From positions 1-61,651 of the forward strand of contig NCCO01000007.1 of NCBI GenBank assembly GCA_002279705.1: DNA of 61,651 bases, read 5' to 3'. This document shows positions 1 to 8,415 of the stretch, in pieces (within the stretch, counting starts at the first letter, position 1; every line of letters begins with the position of its first letter). Origin of the DNA: Allobosea sp. 12-68-7. Lineage in GTDB: Bacteria; Pseudomonadota; Alphaproteobacteria; Rhizobiales; Beijerinckiaceae. The translations under genes were made by a program, and so were the position numbers. The notes under the pieces were generated by a model. It was not told where the DNA came from. It worked only from the letters and a program-made list of their open reading frames with translations, and did not search any database.

Positions 1-1
1 G

Positions 2-1021
2 CTCGGCAGCAGTGTCGGTTGGGGCTTCCAGCTGCAGTCGCCGCCGCTGGTGATCGCGCTCGCCGTGGTGATGACGCTGATCGGCCTCAACCTGCTGGGC
101 GGCTTCGAGATCGGCACCGCGGCGGCCGGCGTCGGCCATGGCCTCGCCAGCCGGGGCGGGCGACTGGGGGCCTTCATGACCGGCGCGCTGGCGGTGGTCG
201 TCGCGACGCCCTGCACGGCGCCCTTCATGGGCGCGGCCATCGGCTATGCGGTGACGCAACCGCCCGTGCTCGGCCTATCCGTCTTCCTGTCGCTGGCATT
301 GGGTTTCGCGCTGCCGGTCGTGGCGTTGTCGTTCGCGCCGGGCCTGCTGCGCCTTCTGCCGAAGCCCGGCCGCTGGATGCTGATCCTGAAACAGGCCTTC
401 GCCTTCCCGATGTTCGCCACCGCGATCTGGCTGATCTGGGTCGCTTCGGTCCAGGCCGGGCCGGGCGGCGTTCTGGCGGCGCTCGTCGCGGTGCTGGCGG
501 CGGGCTTCGTCGTCTGGCTGGTCGGTGTCACGCGCGGGAGTGGCCGCGGCCGGCTCGCCTCCTCCCTCGTGGCGGTTCTGGTAGCGAGCGGTGCCGGTTG
601 GTTCGTGGTGCAGAGCGCCGTTCCGGAGGTGGCACAGGCGCGCGCGGGCGACACCCAGGCCTGGTCGCCCGAGCGGGTCGTGGCGCTGCAGGCGGAAGGG
701 CGGCCGGTCTTCGTCAACTTCACCGCCGCCTGGTGCATCACCTGCCTCGCCAATGAGCGCGTCGCGCTCTCGCGGCAGGAGGTCAAGGACGCCTTTGCCG
801 AGCTCAAAGTGGTCTATCTCAAGGCCGACTGGACCAATCGCGACAGCCGGATCGCCTTCGCGCTGGCCGAGCAGGGCCGGGCCGGCGTGCCGCTCTATTT
901 GTTCTATCCGGGCGGCAAGGGCGGCCAGCCCGAGATCCTGCCGCAACTCCTGACACCCGACATGGTCGTGTCCGCCGCGCGGCGCGCCGCGGGCAAGGAG
1001 GTCAGGACCGCCGCCCGCTGA
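2..1021 (+). CDS. Thiol:disulfide interchange protein DsbD-like, C-terminal part (5' truncated by window edge)
   Basis: The frame is open from base 2, so the gene begins outside the window and about 339 codons are visible. The visible part holds several hydrophobic segments of a DsbD/CcdA-type membrane domain, including ATPCTAPFMG with its conserved membrane cysteine. A periplasmic thioredoxin-like C-terminal domain follows, with FVNFTAAWCITC carrying a CxxC redox pair. Proteins of this family carry electrons from cytoplasmic thioredoxin across the inner membrane to periplasmic thiol partners. The secreted redoxin that follows at 1058 is a plausible partner. The family assignment is firm. The exact role (DsbD, or a copper-tolerance ScsB-type variant) cannot be settled without the N-terminus. 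Confidence 0.9.
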   Translation, partial: LGSSVGWGFQLQSPPLVIALAVVMTLIGLNLLGGFEIGTAAAGVGHGLASRGGRLGAFMTGALAVVVATPCTAPFMGAAIGYAVTQPPVLGLSVFLSLALGFALPVVALSFAPGLLRLLPKPGRWMLILKQAFAFPMFATAIWLIWVASVQAGPGGVLAALVAVLAAGFVVWLVGVTRGSGRGRLASSLVAVLVASGAGWFVVQSAVPEVAQARAGDTQAWSPERVVALQAEGRPVFVNFTAAWCITCLANERVALSRQEVKDAFAELKVVYLKADWTNRDSRIAFALAEQGRAGVPLYLFYPGGKGGQPEILPQLLTPDMVVSAARRAAGKEVRTAAR

Positions 1022-1057
1022 CTCCGTTCACCCCACGCAGAGAACAAGGAGACAGAC

Positions 1058-1699
1058 GTGAAGGCCCATCTGACCCGCCAGACCTTTATCGCCGGCCTCG
1101 CTCTCGCCGGGTTCTCTCTCGCGGCAGCCCCCGCTCTGGCCCAGTCCGCCGCCAGGATCGGCGCCCCGGCCCCGGCGTTCGAGGCGGTCGATGCCGACGG
1201 CAAGACCCGCAAGCTGTCGGAGTTCGCCGGCAAGACGGTGATCCTCGAATGGACCAACCATGACTGCCCCTATGTCCGGAAGCACTACAACAGCGCCACC
1301 ATGCAGACGCTGCAGAAGGACATGGCCAAGGAGGGCATCGTCTGGCTCTCGGTCATCTCCTCGCCGGTCGGCGAGCAGGGCCATGTCGACGGCGCCAAGG
1401 CCAACGCGCTGAGCAAGAGCCGCAACGCCGCCCCGACCGCCGTCCTGCTCGATCCCAACAGCAAGGTCGCCCGCGCCTATGGCGCGACCACGACGCCGCA
1501 TATGTACATCATCGATGGCAAGGGCACGCTCGCCTATATGGGCGCGATCGACGACAAGCCCTCTGCCAGCGCCGCCAGCATCGAGGGTGCGAAGAGCTAT
1601 GTCCGCCAGGCGGTGGCCGAGCTCAAGGCGGGCAAGCCGGTCTCCGAGGCGAGCACCAAGGCCTATGGCTGCGCGGTGAAATACGCGCCGGTTTCGTAA
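1058..1699 (+). CDS. Secreted redoxin / AhpC-TSA-like thioredoxin-fold protein
   Basis: This 213-residue protein starts with GTG at 1058, preceded by AAGGAG at 1046-1051. An N-terminal signal peptide ends near ALAQSA. The thioredoxin fold follows, with a peroxiredoxin-like motif NHDCPYV (one cysteine, no CxxC) and a cis-proline-type segment TTTPHMYII. A second cysteine lies near the C-terminus in YGCAVKY. Relatives are secreted redoxins of unproven substrate. The gene lies 36 bp after the DsbD-like gene in the same direction, suggesting that DsbD re-reduces it. The fold is clear; the substrate is inference. Confidence 0.85.
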   Translation: MKAHLTRQTFIAGLALAGFSLAAAPALAQSAARIGAPAPAFEAVDADGKTRKLSEFAGKTVILEWTNHDCPYVRKHYNSATMQTLQKDMAKEGIVWLSVISSPVGEQGHVDGAKANALSKSRNAAPTAVLLDPNSKVARAYGATTTPHMYIIDGKGTLAYMGAIDDKPSASAASIEGAKSYVRQAVAELKAGKPVSEASTKAYGCAVKYAPVS

Positions 1700-1720
1700 G
1701 GCCGCGCAAACCTCAGCATA

Positions 1721-1874
1721 GAACCCTATCCCGGAGGGAGAGGGCAGGGTGAGGGGTAGGCCGTTTGACGCGGTTTCCGTGACCTCACCGCAGCCGAGAC
1801 GATGGGTCCGCGCTCCTCTGGTCGAGGGGCCGACACCTCACCCCTGCCCCTCTCCTTACAGGAGAGGGGTTCCC
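1721..1874. repeat. Palindromic intergenic repeat, family A, copy 1
   Basis: About 154 bp whose two ends are near inverted complements: GGGAGAGGGCAGGGTGAGGGG on the left answers CCCCTGCCCCTCTCC on the right. The right end also forms its own hairpin (CTCTCC TTACA GGAGAG). A second copy lies at 24151-24298 with its asymmetric middle inverted. This copy sits between two convergent genes (redoxin and ugpC), where folded RNA could end transcription from both sides. Confidence 0.8.
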
Positions 1875-1892
1875 AGCGGTTCGTGCGTTCGC

Positions 1893-2972
1893 CTAAACCC
1901 GCCCCAGCCGCGCGCCCGTCTTGCTGTCGAAGACATGGACGCGGTCGGGATCGATCGTGATCCAGATGCGGCCGGCCTGGGCCGCGACGACGTCGGTCGC
2001 CGCCTGCATCACGAAGGGCAGACCGGCGAGCTGGCCGTGGAAGAGCTGGGTGGCACCCAGCTCCTCGATGAACTCGACATCGAAGGGCAGCGAGCCGGCT
2101 TCGCCCTCGGAAGCGATCTCGACATCCTCGGGCCTTAAGCCGACCTCGACCGCCGTCTGCGCCGGCAGGTCCTGGCGCAGGTCGCGCGCCTCGAGGATCG
2201 CATCGCCCAGCGCCACGATGCCGGGCCCGTCGATCGTGCCGGGCAGGATGTTCATTGGCGGCGAGCCGATGAAGGTGGCGACGAACTTGCTCGCCGGCTT
2301 CTTGTAGACATCGGCCGGCAGGCCGATCTGCTCGACCTGGCCGCCATTCATCACGACCAGCTTGTCGGACAGCGTCATCGCCTCGACCTGGTCATGCGTG
2401 ACGTAGATCGCGGTGACGCCGAGCGCGCGCTGCAGCTTCTTGATCTCGACGCGCATCTGGACCCGCAGCTTGGCGTCGAGGTTGGAGAGCGGTTCATCGA
2501 AGAGGAAGACCTGCGGCTTGCGCACGATCGCGCGCCCCATCGCGACGCGCTGCCGCTGGCCACCCGAGAGCTGCTTGGGCCGCCGCTCCAGCAGCCCCTC
2601 GATGGCGAGGATGCGGGCGGCTTCCTTGACGCGCCGGTCGATCTCGTCCTTGGGCGTGCCGCGGTTGCGCAGGCCATAGGCCATGTTGTCGTAGACGCTC
2701 ATATGCGGGTAGAGCGCGTAGTTCTGGAACACCATCGCGATGTCGCGGTCGGCCGGGCCGATCGCGTTGACGACGCGCTCCCCGATCGAGACCTCGCCGG
2801 CGGAGATCGTCTCCAGCCCGGCGACCATGCGCAGCAGCGTGGATTTCCCGCAGCCGGAGGGGCCGACGAGCACGCAGAAGCCGCCATCGGGGATGTCGAA
2901 CGACACGCCCTTCACCGCCTCGACGCCGCCGGCGTAGACCTTCTTGACGTGGGTGAGAGTAACCTGGGCCAT
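1893..2972 (-). CDS. ugpC: sn-glycerol-3-phosphate ABC transporter ATP-binding protein
   Basis: 359 residues, the usual UgpC/MalK length. Walker A is GPSGCGKST (about residues 38-46), the ABC signature is LSGGQRQRV, and Walker B is VFLFDEP followed by the D-loop SNLDAKLR and switch histidine THD. A C-terminal OB-type regulatory region contains GLRPEDV. It powers import by the UgpAE permeases of glycerol 3-phosphate or glycerophosphodiesters captured by UgpB. It is the last gene of ugpBAEC, 7 bp after ugpE. MalK-like ATPases can serve several sugar importers, so the assignment rests on the operon. Confidence 0.93.
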   Translation of the reverse strand: MAQVTLTHVKKVYAGGVEAVKGVSFDIPDGGFCVLVGPSGCGKSTLLRMVAGLETISAGEVSIGERVVNAIGPADRDIAMVFQNYALYPHMSVYDNMAYGLRNRGTPKDEIDRRVKEAARILAIEGLLERRPKQLSGGQRQRVAMGRAIVRKPQVFLFDEPLSNLDAKLRVQMRVEIKKLQRALGVTAIYVTHDQVEAMTLSDKLVVMNGGQVEQIGLPADVYKKPASKFVATFIGSPPMNILPGTIDGPGIVALGDAILEARDLRQDLPAQTAVEVGLRPEDVEIASEGEAGSLPFDVEFIEELGATQLFHGQLAGLPFVMQAATDVVAAQAGRIWITIDPDRVHVFDSKTGARLGRV

Positions 2973-2979
2973 CGGCGAC

Positions 2980-3828
2980 TTATTTCTCGGTTTCGACCAG
3001 GCCCTTCACGAAGAGCCTCTGCATGACGATGACGACGAAGACCGGCGGCAGCATCGCCAGCATGGCGGTCGCCATGGCCAGCGGCCATTCGGTCAGCGCG
3101 TCGGAGGTGACGATCATCTTGCGGATCCCGATGACGATGGTCTGCATCGAGTCCTTCGTGGTGATCAGCAGCGGCCAGAGATACTGGTTCCAGCCATAGA
3201 TGAACTGGATCACGAACAGCGCCGCGATCGTGGTGATCGAGAGCGGGATGACGGTATCCTTGAAGAAGCGGAACGGCCCGGCGCCGTCGATGCGCGACGC
3301 TTCCAGCAGCTCGTCGGGGATCGTCATGAAGAACTGGCGAAACAGCAGCGTGCCGGTGGCCGACGCGATCAGCGGGACTGCGAGGCCCTGATAGGTGTCG
3401 AGCATGTTCAGGTCGGAGACGACCTTGAAGGTCGGGAAGATCCGCACCTCCACGGGCAGCATCAGCGTGACGAAGATGATCCAGAAGGCCGTCATCCGGA
3501 AGGGAAAACGATAATAGACCACCGCATAGGCCGACAGCACCGAGATCACGATCTTCCCGAGCGCGATCGCCAGCGCCATCACGAAGGAATTCAGCATCAT
3601 GCTGGCGACGGGTTCGCGGGTCGAGCCGGACGTGCCGACGAACAGGATCCGGTAGTAGTTGTCGAACAGATAGGGGCCCGGATAGAGCGGCAGCTGGCCG
3701 TTGATGATCGTCGGGTTGTCCCAGCTGGAAGCGACGAAGGTCAGCCACACCGGGAAGGCGACGATCAGCACGCCGATCGACAGGATGACATAGGCGATCG
3801 CATCGCCCAGGCGGCGGTCCTCGACCAT
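2980..3828 (-). CDS. ugpE: sn-glycerol-3-phosphate ABC transporter permease UgpE
   Basis: 282 residues with six predicted membrane segments. The MalG-type coupling motif [20 protein letters not shown] is the cytoplasmic loop that docks on the ATPase. The start codon overlaps the ugpA stop by one base (TGATG on the minus strand), so the two permease genes are probably translationally coupled. It pairs with UgpA to form the channel. The assignment is supported by the complete B-A-E-C gene order. Confidence 0.92.
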   Translation of the reverse strand: MVEDRRLGDAIAYVILSIGVLIVAFPVWLTFVASSWDNPTIINGQLPLYPGPYLFDNYYRILFVGTSGSTREPVASMMLNSFVMALAIALGKIVISVLSAYAVVYYRFPFRMTAFWIIFVTLMLPVEVRIFPTFKVVSDLNMLDTYQGLAVPLIASATGTLLFRQFFMTIPDELLEASRIDGAGPFRFFKDTVIPLSITTIAALFVIQFIYGWNQYLWPLLITTKDSMQTIVIGIRKMIVTSDALTEWPLAMATAMLAMLPPVFVVIVMQRLFVKGLVETEK

Positions 3829-4709
3829 CAGTAGCTCACCTTGCGCTCGATGAACTTGAACTGCACCGCGGTCATCGCGATCACCATGATCAGCAGGATG
3901 ACCGACTGCGCCGCCGAGCCGCCCAGGTCCGAACCGCCCTTGCCGTCCGAATAGACCTTGTACACGAGGGTCTCGGTCGCGCCCGAGGGGCCGCCGCCGG
4001 TGACCGTGTCGATGATGCCGAAGGTGTCGAAGAACACGTAGACGATGTTGACCACGAGCAGGAAGAAGGTCGTCGGCGACAGCAGCGGGAAGACGATCGT
4101 CCAGAAACGCCGCATCGGCCGCGCCCCGTCGATCACGGCGGCTTCGATCACGCTCTTGGGGATCGACTGCAGCCCCGCCAGGAAGAACAGGAAGTTGTAG
4201 CTGATCTGCTTCCAGGTCGCGGCCAGGATCACCAGCGCCATCGCATGATTGCCGTCGAGCCGCGGGTTCCAGGCGATCCCGAGCGACTGCAGACCCCGCG
4301 CCAGCATGCCCAGCGACGGGTCGAACATGAACAGCCAGAGCACGCCCGCGATCGCCGGCGCGACCGCATAGGGCCAGATCAGCAAGGTCGTGAAGACCTC
4401 GGCGCCGCGCAGCTGCCGATCAGCCATCACCGCAAACAGCAGCGCGATCGACAGGGAGAGGATGCAGACGAAGGTCGAGAAGATCGCCGTGTTGACGAAG
4501 GCCTTGTAGTAGCCCGGCTTCGAGAACAGCGTGACGTAATTCTCGAACCAGACGAAATCGGTCGAGATGCCGAAGGCGTCCTGCAGCAGGAAGCTCTGCC
4601 AGACCGCCTGGCTCGCAGGCCAGTAGAAGAAGACGAGCGTGATCGCCAACTGCGGCAGGAGCAGCAGAGCCGGCACCGTCAGCCCGCTGAAATAGGCGTT
4701 CTTCTGCAT
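3828..4709 (-). CDS. ugpA: sn-glycerol-3-phosphate ABC transporter permease UgpA
   Basis: 293 residues with six predicted membrane segments and the MalF/UgpA-type EAA loop [20 protein letters not shown]. The N-terminus ([20 protein letters not shown]) is typical of UgpA. It forms the heterodimeric inner-membrane pore with UgpE. It lies 63 bp after ugpB, and the gap holds a strong hairpin. Its stop overlaps the ugpE start. Confidence 0.92.
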   Translation of the reverse strand: MQKNAYFSGLTVPALLLLPQLAITLVFFYWPASQAVWQSFLLQDAFGISTDFVWFENYVTLFSKPGYYKAFVNTAIFSTFVCILSLSIALLFAVMADRQLRGAEVFTTLLIWPYAVAPAIAGVLWLFMFDPSLGMLARGLQSLGIAWNPRLDGNHAMALVILAATWKQISYNFLFFLAGLQSIPKSVIEAAVIDGARPMRRFWTIVFPLLSPTTFFLLVVNIVYVFFDTFGIIDTVTGGGPSGATETLVYKVYSDGKGGSDLGGSAAQSVILLIMVIAMTAVQFKFIERKVSY

Positions 4710-4726
4710 GGCGTATCCGAAACGAA

Positions 4727-4752
4727 CCGCCGCCCCGGGAAGGGGGCGGCGG
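4727..4752 (-). terminator. Intercistronic hairpin between ugpB and ugpA
   Basis: A perfect 10-bp stem, CCGCCGCCCC / GGGGCGGCGG, with loop GGGAAG. No U-tract follows, and it lies inside the operon. It is therefore more likely a partial terminator or an mRNA 3'-end stabiliser that lets the binding protein be made in excess over the membrane parts. Confidence 0.6.
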
Positions 4753-4772
4753 CGATGGTGGTGGGAAACGGA

Positions 4773-6095
4773 TCAGCGAGCGGCCGTCCGCTCGAACTGG
4801 CGCAGCGTCTGGTTGCCACGCTCGGTGGCGGCGTCGAGCGCGGCCTTCGGGGTCTTCTGGCCGTTCAGGGCCGCCTCGAACTCCTCGGCCCAGATGTCGC
4901 GGATCTGCACCAGGCTGCCGAAGCGCACGCCGCGCGAGTTGTCCGTCGGCGCCTTGTTGTTGAGCGAGAGCAGCGGGGTCTCGAGGAACGGCTTGTCCTT
5001 GTAGAAGCCGGACGCCTTGACCTTCTCATAAGCGGCCTTGGTGATCGGCAGATAGCCGGACTCGGTGTGCAGCTTCACCTGCCGGTCGACATCGGACAGG
5101 AAAGTGAAGAACTTGGCCACGCCCTTGTATTCGTCGGCCTTCTTGCCGCCCATCACCCACAGCGAAGCGCCGCCGATGATCGAGTTCTGCGGCGCGCCCT
5201 GGATGTCGGGGTAATACGGCATCGGCGCATTCGCCCATTCGAACTTGGCGTTGGCGCGGACATTGCCGAAGAAGGCCGAGGAGGTCAGGAAGATCGGGCA
5301 TTCGCCCGAGGTGAAGCGACCCTCGCCGGTGTTGGTGCGGCCGGAATAGTCATAGGTCTTGTCCTTCTGCATCTCGACCAGATTGGTCAGGTGCTTCAGG
5401 AAGACGCCCTTGTTGATGACGAATTCCGTGTCGAATCCGTCGAATCCGTTGGACTTGGTGCCGACCGGCTCGTTGTGCCAGGCGCCGAGCTGCTCGATAT
5501 TGACCCAGGTCACCCAGCCATTCGAGAAGCCGCACTTGTCGTGGCCGGCGGCCTTGAGCTTCTTGGCGGCCTCGAAGACCTCGGGCCAGGTCTTGGGCGG
5601 CGCGTCAGCGTTCAGCCCGGCTTTCTTGAAGGCATCCTTATTGTACCACATCACCGCGGAGGACGAGTTGAAGGGGAACGACAGCATGTCGCCCTTGGTC
5701 GTCGAATAATAGCCGGTGATGGCCGGCAGATAGCTCTTCGGATCGAATGTTTCGCCGGCTTCCTTCATCAGGTCCTGGACCGGCTTGATGGCGCCCTTGG
5801 CGGACATCATCGTCGCCGTGCCGACCTCGAAGACCTGCATGATGTGCGGGGCATTGCCGGCGCGGAAGGCGGCGATGCCGGCGTTCAGCGTGTCGGCATA
5901 GGAGCCCTTATAGGCCGGAACGACCTTGAAGTCCTTCTGGGAGGCGTTGAACTCCTCGGCCAGGCGGACGATGACGTCGTTGTTGACGCCGGTCATGGCG
6001 TGCCACCACTGGATCTCGGTCTGCGCCAGCGCAGGCGCGGCGCCGCCCAGCACGAAAGCCGCGACGGACATCAGGATGCGTGATTTCGCTGTCAT
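4773..6095 (-). CDS. ugpB: sn-glycerol-3-phosphate-binding periplasmic protein UgpB
   Basis: 440 residues. The signal peptide ends at PALAQT, and the mature protein opens with EIQWWHAMTGVNNDVIVRLA, a typical UgpB start. It belongs to the extracellular solute-binding family 1 and presents glycerol 3-phosphate or its diesters to UgpAE in the periplasm. It is the first gene of the ugpBAEC operon. A PHO-box-like direct repeat lies about 85 bp upstream of the start, in line with the known phosphate-starvation control of ugp genes in other bacteria. Confidence 0.94.
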   Translation of the reverse strand: MTAKSRILMSVAAFVLGGAAPALAQTEIQWWHAMTGVNNDVIVRLAEEFNASQKDFKVVPAYKGSYADTLNAGIAAFRAGNAPHIMQVFEVGTATMMSAKGAIKPVQDLMKEAGETFDPKSYLPAITGYYSTTKGDMLSFPFNSSSAVMWYNKDAFKKAGLNADAPPKTWPEVFEAAKKLKAAGHDKCGFSNGWVTWVNIEQLGAWHNEPVGTKSNGFDGFDTEFVINKGVFLKHLTNLVEMQKDKTYDYSGRTNTGEGRFTSGECPIFLTSSAFFGNVRANAKFEWANAPMPYYPDIQGAPQNSIIGGASLWVMGGKKADEYKGVAKFFTFLSDVDRQVKLHTESGYLPITKAAYEKVKASGFYKDKPFLETPLLSLNNKAPTDNSRGVRFGSLVQIRDIWAEEFEAALNGQKTPKAALDAATERGNQTLRQFERTAAR

Positions 6096-6179
6096 CTCTT
6101 TCTCCCTTACGCCCTCGGTTCGCTTGGGCGGCTGTTCTTGTTGGTGCGCAAGCTAGCATGAAGGGCCGGCGACGTTTCA

Positions 6180-6197
6180 ATGACAAAATGATGACGG
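6180..6197 (-). promoter_or_regulatory. Candidate PHO box upstream of ugpB
   Basis: On the minus strand, two 7-bp direct repeats CCGTCAT and TTGTCAT are separated by CATT. Each matches the PhoB half-site CTGTCAT at six of seven positions, with the canonical 11-bp period. The site lies in the 204-bp gap between ugpB and the divergent FAH gene. A TTGAAA follows, but no convincing -10 box is visible, so the promoter itself is not assigned. Confidence 0.6.
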
Positions 6198-6299
6198 ACG
6201 CAAACCGCGGCGTCGCCCCCACCTGTGTGCGAGCCCTTGCGCAATCGTCCGGAAGGCGCTGTTCTCGCGCCTCCTTCCCGCCTTCGATGGATCATCGCC

Positions 6300-7478
6300 A
6301 TGTCGCGCCTGTCCCTGACGCCCGAACGGACCCTTCCCCAGGATGCGCTGACCGCTGCCCTGCTCGGGCGCATCTGGCGGCCTGATGTCGCAGGCCCCGC
6401 GATCGTGACGTTGCGCGAGGGAATGCTCGTCGACGTCACCCGCGCTTTCCCGACCAGCCGGGACCTCTGCGAGACGCCCGATCCCGCCGCGGCGCTGCGG
6501 GCCGCTCCGGGCGAGCCGGTTGCGACGCTCGCCGACATCCTGGCGAACACGCCCGTCGACGGCCGCGACCCCGCACGGCCCTGGCTGCTCTCGCCGCTCG
6601 ACCTGCAGGTGGTCAAGGCCGCCGGCGTCACCTTCGCCGTCTCGATGCTGGAGCGCGTCATCGAGGAGAAGGCGCGCGGCAACCCCGCTGCCGCCGCCAC
6701 GATCCGCGGCGAGATCGGCAAGCTGATCGGTGACGATCTCTCGAAGCTGAAGCCCGGCTCGCCCGAGGCGATGCACCTCAAGGAGGTGCTGATCGGGCAG
6801 GGGGCCTGGAGCCAGTATCTCGAGGTCGGCATCGGCCCCGACGCCGAAATCTTCACCAAGGCGCCGCCGATGTCCTCGGTCGGCACCGGCTTCGACGCGG
6901 GCCTTCACCCGTCATCGACCTGGAACAACCCCGAGCCGGAGATCGTGCTCGTCGTCGCCTCGGACGGCCGCATCGTCGGCGCCACGCTCGGCAACGACGT
7001 CAATCTGCGCGATGTCGAGGGCCGCTCGGCGCTGCTGCTCGGCAAGGCGAAGGACAACAATGCGGCCGCTGCGGTCGGCCCCTTTATCCGCCTCTTCGAC
7101 ACGGGTTTCACGCTCGACCATGTCCGCAACACCACGGTCACGCTGACGGTCGAGGGCGAGGACGGCTTCACGCTCGAAGGCTCGTCCTCGATCGCGAAGA
7201 TCAGCCGCGATCCCGCTGATCTCGCCGCCCAGATGATCGGTCCTCATCACCAGTACCCCGACGGGGCCGCGCTCTATCTCGGCACCATGTTCGCGCCGAT
7301 CAAGGATCGCGACACGCCGGGCGGCGGCTTTACCCACAAGTATGGGGACATCGTCACCATCGCCGCCCCGGAACTCGGCGCGCTGGTCAACCGCATGAAG
7401 CGCACCGACCATTGCGAGCCCTGGACCTTCGGCGCCTCGCATCTGATGCGCAGCCTGGCCAAGCGCGGGCTGCTGTGA
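6300..7478 (+). CDS. Fumarylacetoacetate hydrolase (FAH) family protein
   Basis: 392 residues from ATG 6300, which starts the homologous-looking segment MSRLSLTPERTLPQDALTA. An upstream in-frame ATG at 6225 would add 25 implausible residues. The C-terminal FAH fold contains NNPEPEIVLVV, whose acidic residues typically bind the divalent metal, then GNDVNLRDVEG and GGGFTHKYGDIV. Enzymes of this superfamily act on 2-keto acids as hydrolases, hydratases, dehydratases or decarboxylases. The long ~390-residue form is common in sugar-acid clusters. The coding end overlaps the next start as GTGA, so it is coupled to the PfkB kinase. The substrate is unknown. Confidence 0.85.
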   Translation: MSRLSLTPERTLPQDALTAALLGRIWRPDVAGPAIVTLREGMLVDVTRAFPTSRDLCETPDPAAALRAAPGEPVATLADILANTPVDGRDPARPWLLSPLDLQVVKAAGVTFAVSMLERVIEEKARGNPAAAATIRGEIGKLIGDDLSKLKPGSPEAMHLKEVLIGQGAWSQYLEVGIGPDAEIFTKAPPMSSVGTGFDAGLHPSSTWNNPEPEIVLVVASDGRIVGATLGNDVNLRDVEGRSALLLGKAKDNNAAAAVGPFIRLFDTGFTLDHVRNTTVTLTVEGEDGFTLEGSSSIAKISRDPADLAAQMIGPHHQYPDGAALYLGTMFAPIKDRDTPGGGFTHKYGDIVTIAAPELGALVNRMKRTDHCEPWTFGASHLMRSLAKRGLL

Positions 7479-8404
7479 GCCCAGGTGACATCCTCGTCGT
7501 CGGCGAGGCGATCGGCGATTTCATCCCGCGCGATGCCGAGGGGCGTCGCTACGAGGCGGTGCTCGGCGGCTCGGGCTTCAACGCCGCCTTGGCGCTGGCC
7601 CGCTTCGGGGCGAGGCCGGCCTATGCCAGCGCGCTGTCGACCGATGCGCTCGGCCGGCGGTTTCGCGCAGCGCTGGTGGCGGAGGGCATCGATGCGGCGC
7701 TGATCCGCGACAGCGCGCGCCCGACGGCCGTCGCGATCATCGCTCCGCTGGGTCCCGACGGCGTGCCCGCCTATGGGCTTTATCTCGAAGGCACCGCGCA
7801 CGCCGAGCCAAACGGCACGCCGGACCGCTGCCCGCCGGGTACGCGCCATGTCCATGCGGCGTCGTTCGGGGCGACGATCGGCCCTTCGGGCGAGGCTTCG
7901 CTGGCGCTGATGGCCGATGCGCGTGCAGCCGGCGCCAGCATCAGCTACGACGTCAACATCCGGCCTTCGGTCCTGCCTGATCGCGAGATGACACTGGCGC
8001 TGGTCGAACGCCGTATTGCGCTCTGCGACATCGTCAAAGTCAGTCTCGAAGACCTGGACTGGCTTTGCCCCCGCCAGTCCGCCGATGAAGTCTCGCTCGC
8101 CTGGCGTGCGCTGGGCGCAGGCACCGTTCTGGTGTCCATGGGACAGGAAGGGGCGGTTTGCGACGGACCCGATGGCATTTTCGGCCTGCCATCTCCGAGC
8201 ATCACGATTGCCGATACGGTGGGTGCTGGCGACACTTTCATCGGTGGCTTTCTGGCCATTCTGGCCGCCCGCGGGAGGCTCGGCCATGGCTTCCACGACG
8301 CCAGCCGGGACGATCTCACCGCGGCACTCGCCTTCGCCTGCGCGGTCGCCGCCGACAGTTGCACCCGCCCCGGCTGCGATCCGCCGCGCCGCATCGCCGT
8401 CTGA
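7475..8404 (+). CDS. PfkB-family carbohydrate kinase
   Basis: 309 residues from GTG 7475, which overlaps the FAH stop (GTGA). This start is preferred over the upstream ATG at 7412, which lies inside the FAH gene. The N-terminal ribokinase motif is GGSGFNAALALARFG. The C-terminal PfkB signature DTVGAGDTFIGGFLAILAAR carries the catalytic aspartate and anion hole. Family members phosphorylate sugars or ketodeoxy acids such as fructose, ribose or 2-keto-3-deoxygluconate. Pairing with an FAH-type enzyme suggests a sugar-acid substrate, which is inference only. Confidence 0.85.
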   Translation: MSPGDILVVGEAIGDFIPRDAEGRRYEAVLGGSGFNAALALARFGARPAYASALSTDALGRRFRAALVAEGIDAALIRDSARPTAVAIIAPLGPDGVPAYGLYLEGTAHAEPNGTPDRCPPGTRHVHAASFGATIGPSGEASLALMADARAAGASISYDVNIRPSVLPDREMTLALVERRIALCDIVKVSLEDLDWLCPRQSADEVSLAWRALGAGTVLVSMGQEGAVCDGPDGIFGLPSPSITIADTVGAGDTFIGGFLAILAARGRLGHGFHDASRDDLTAALAFACAVAADSCTRPGCDPPRRIAV

Positions 8405-8415
8405 CGGGAGGTCCG

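Noticed and set aside
4245..6083. Plus-strand frame of 612 codons opposite ugpA and ugpB
   Set aside because: No family features; both opposite genes are well supported.
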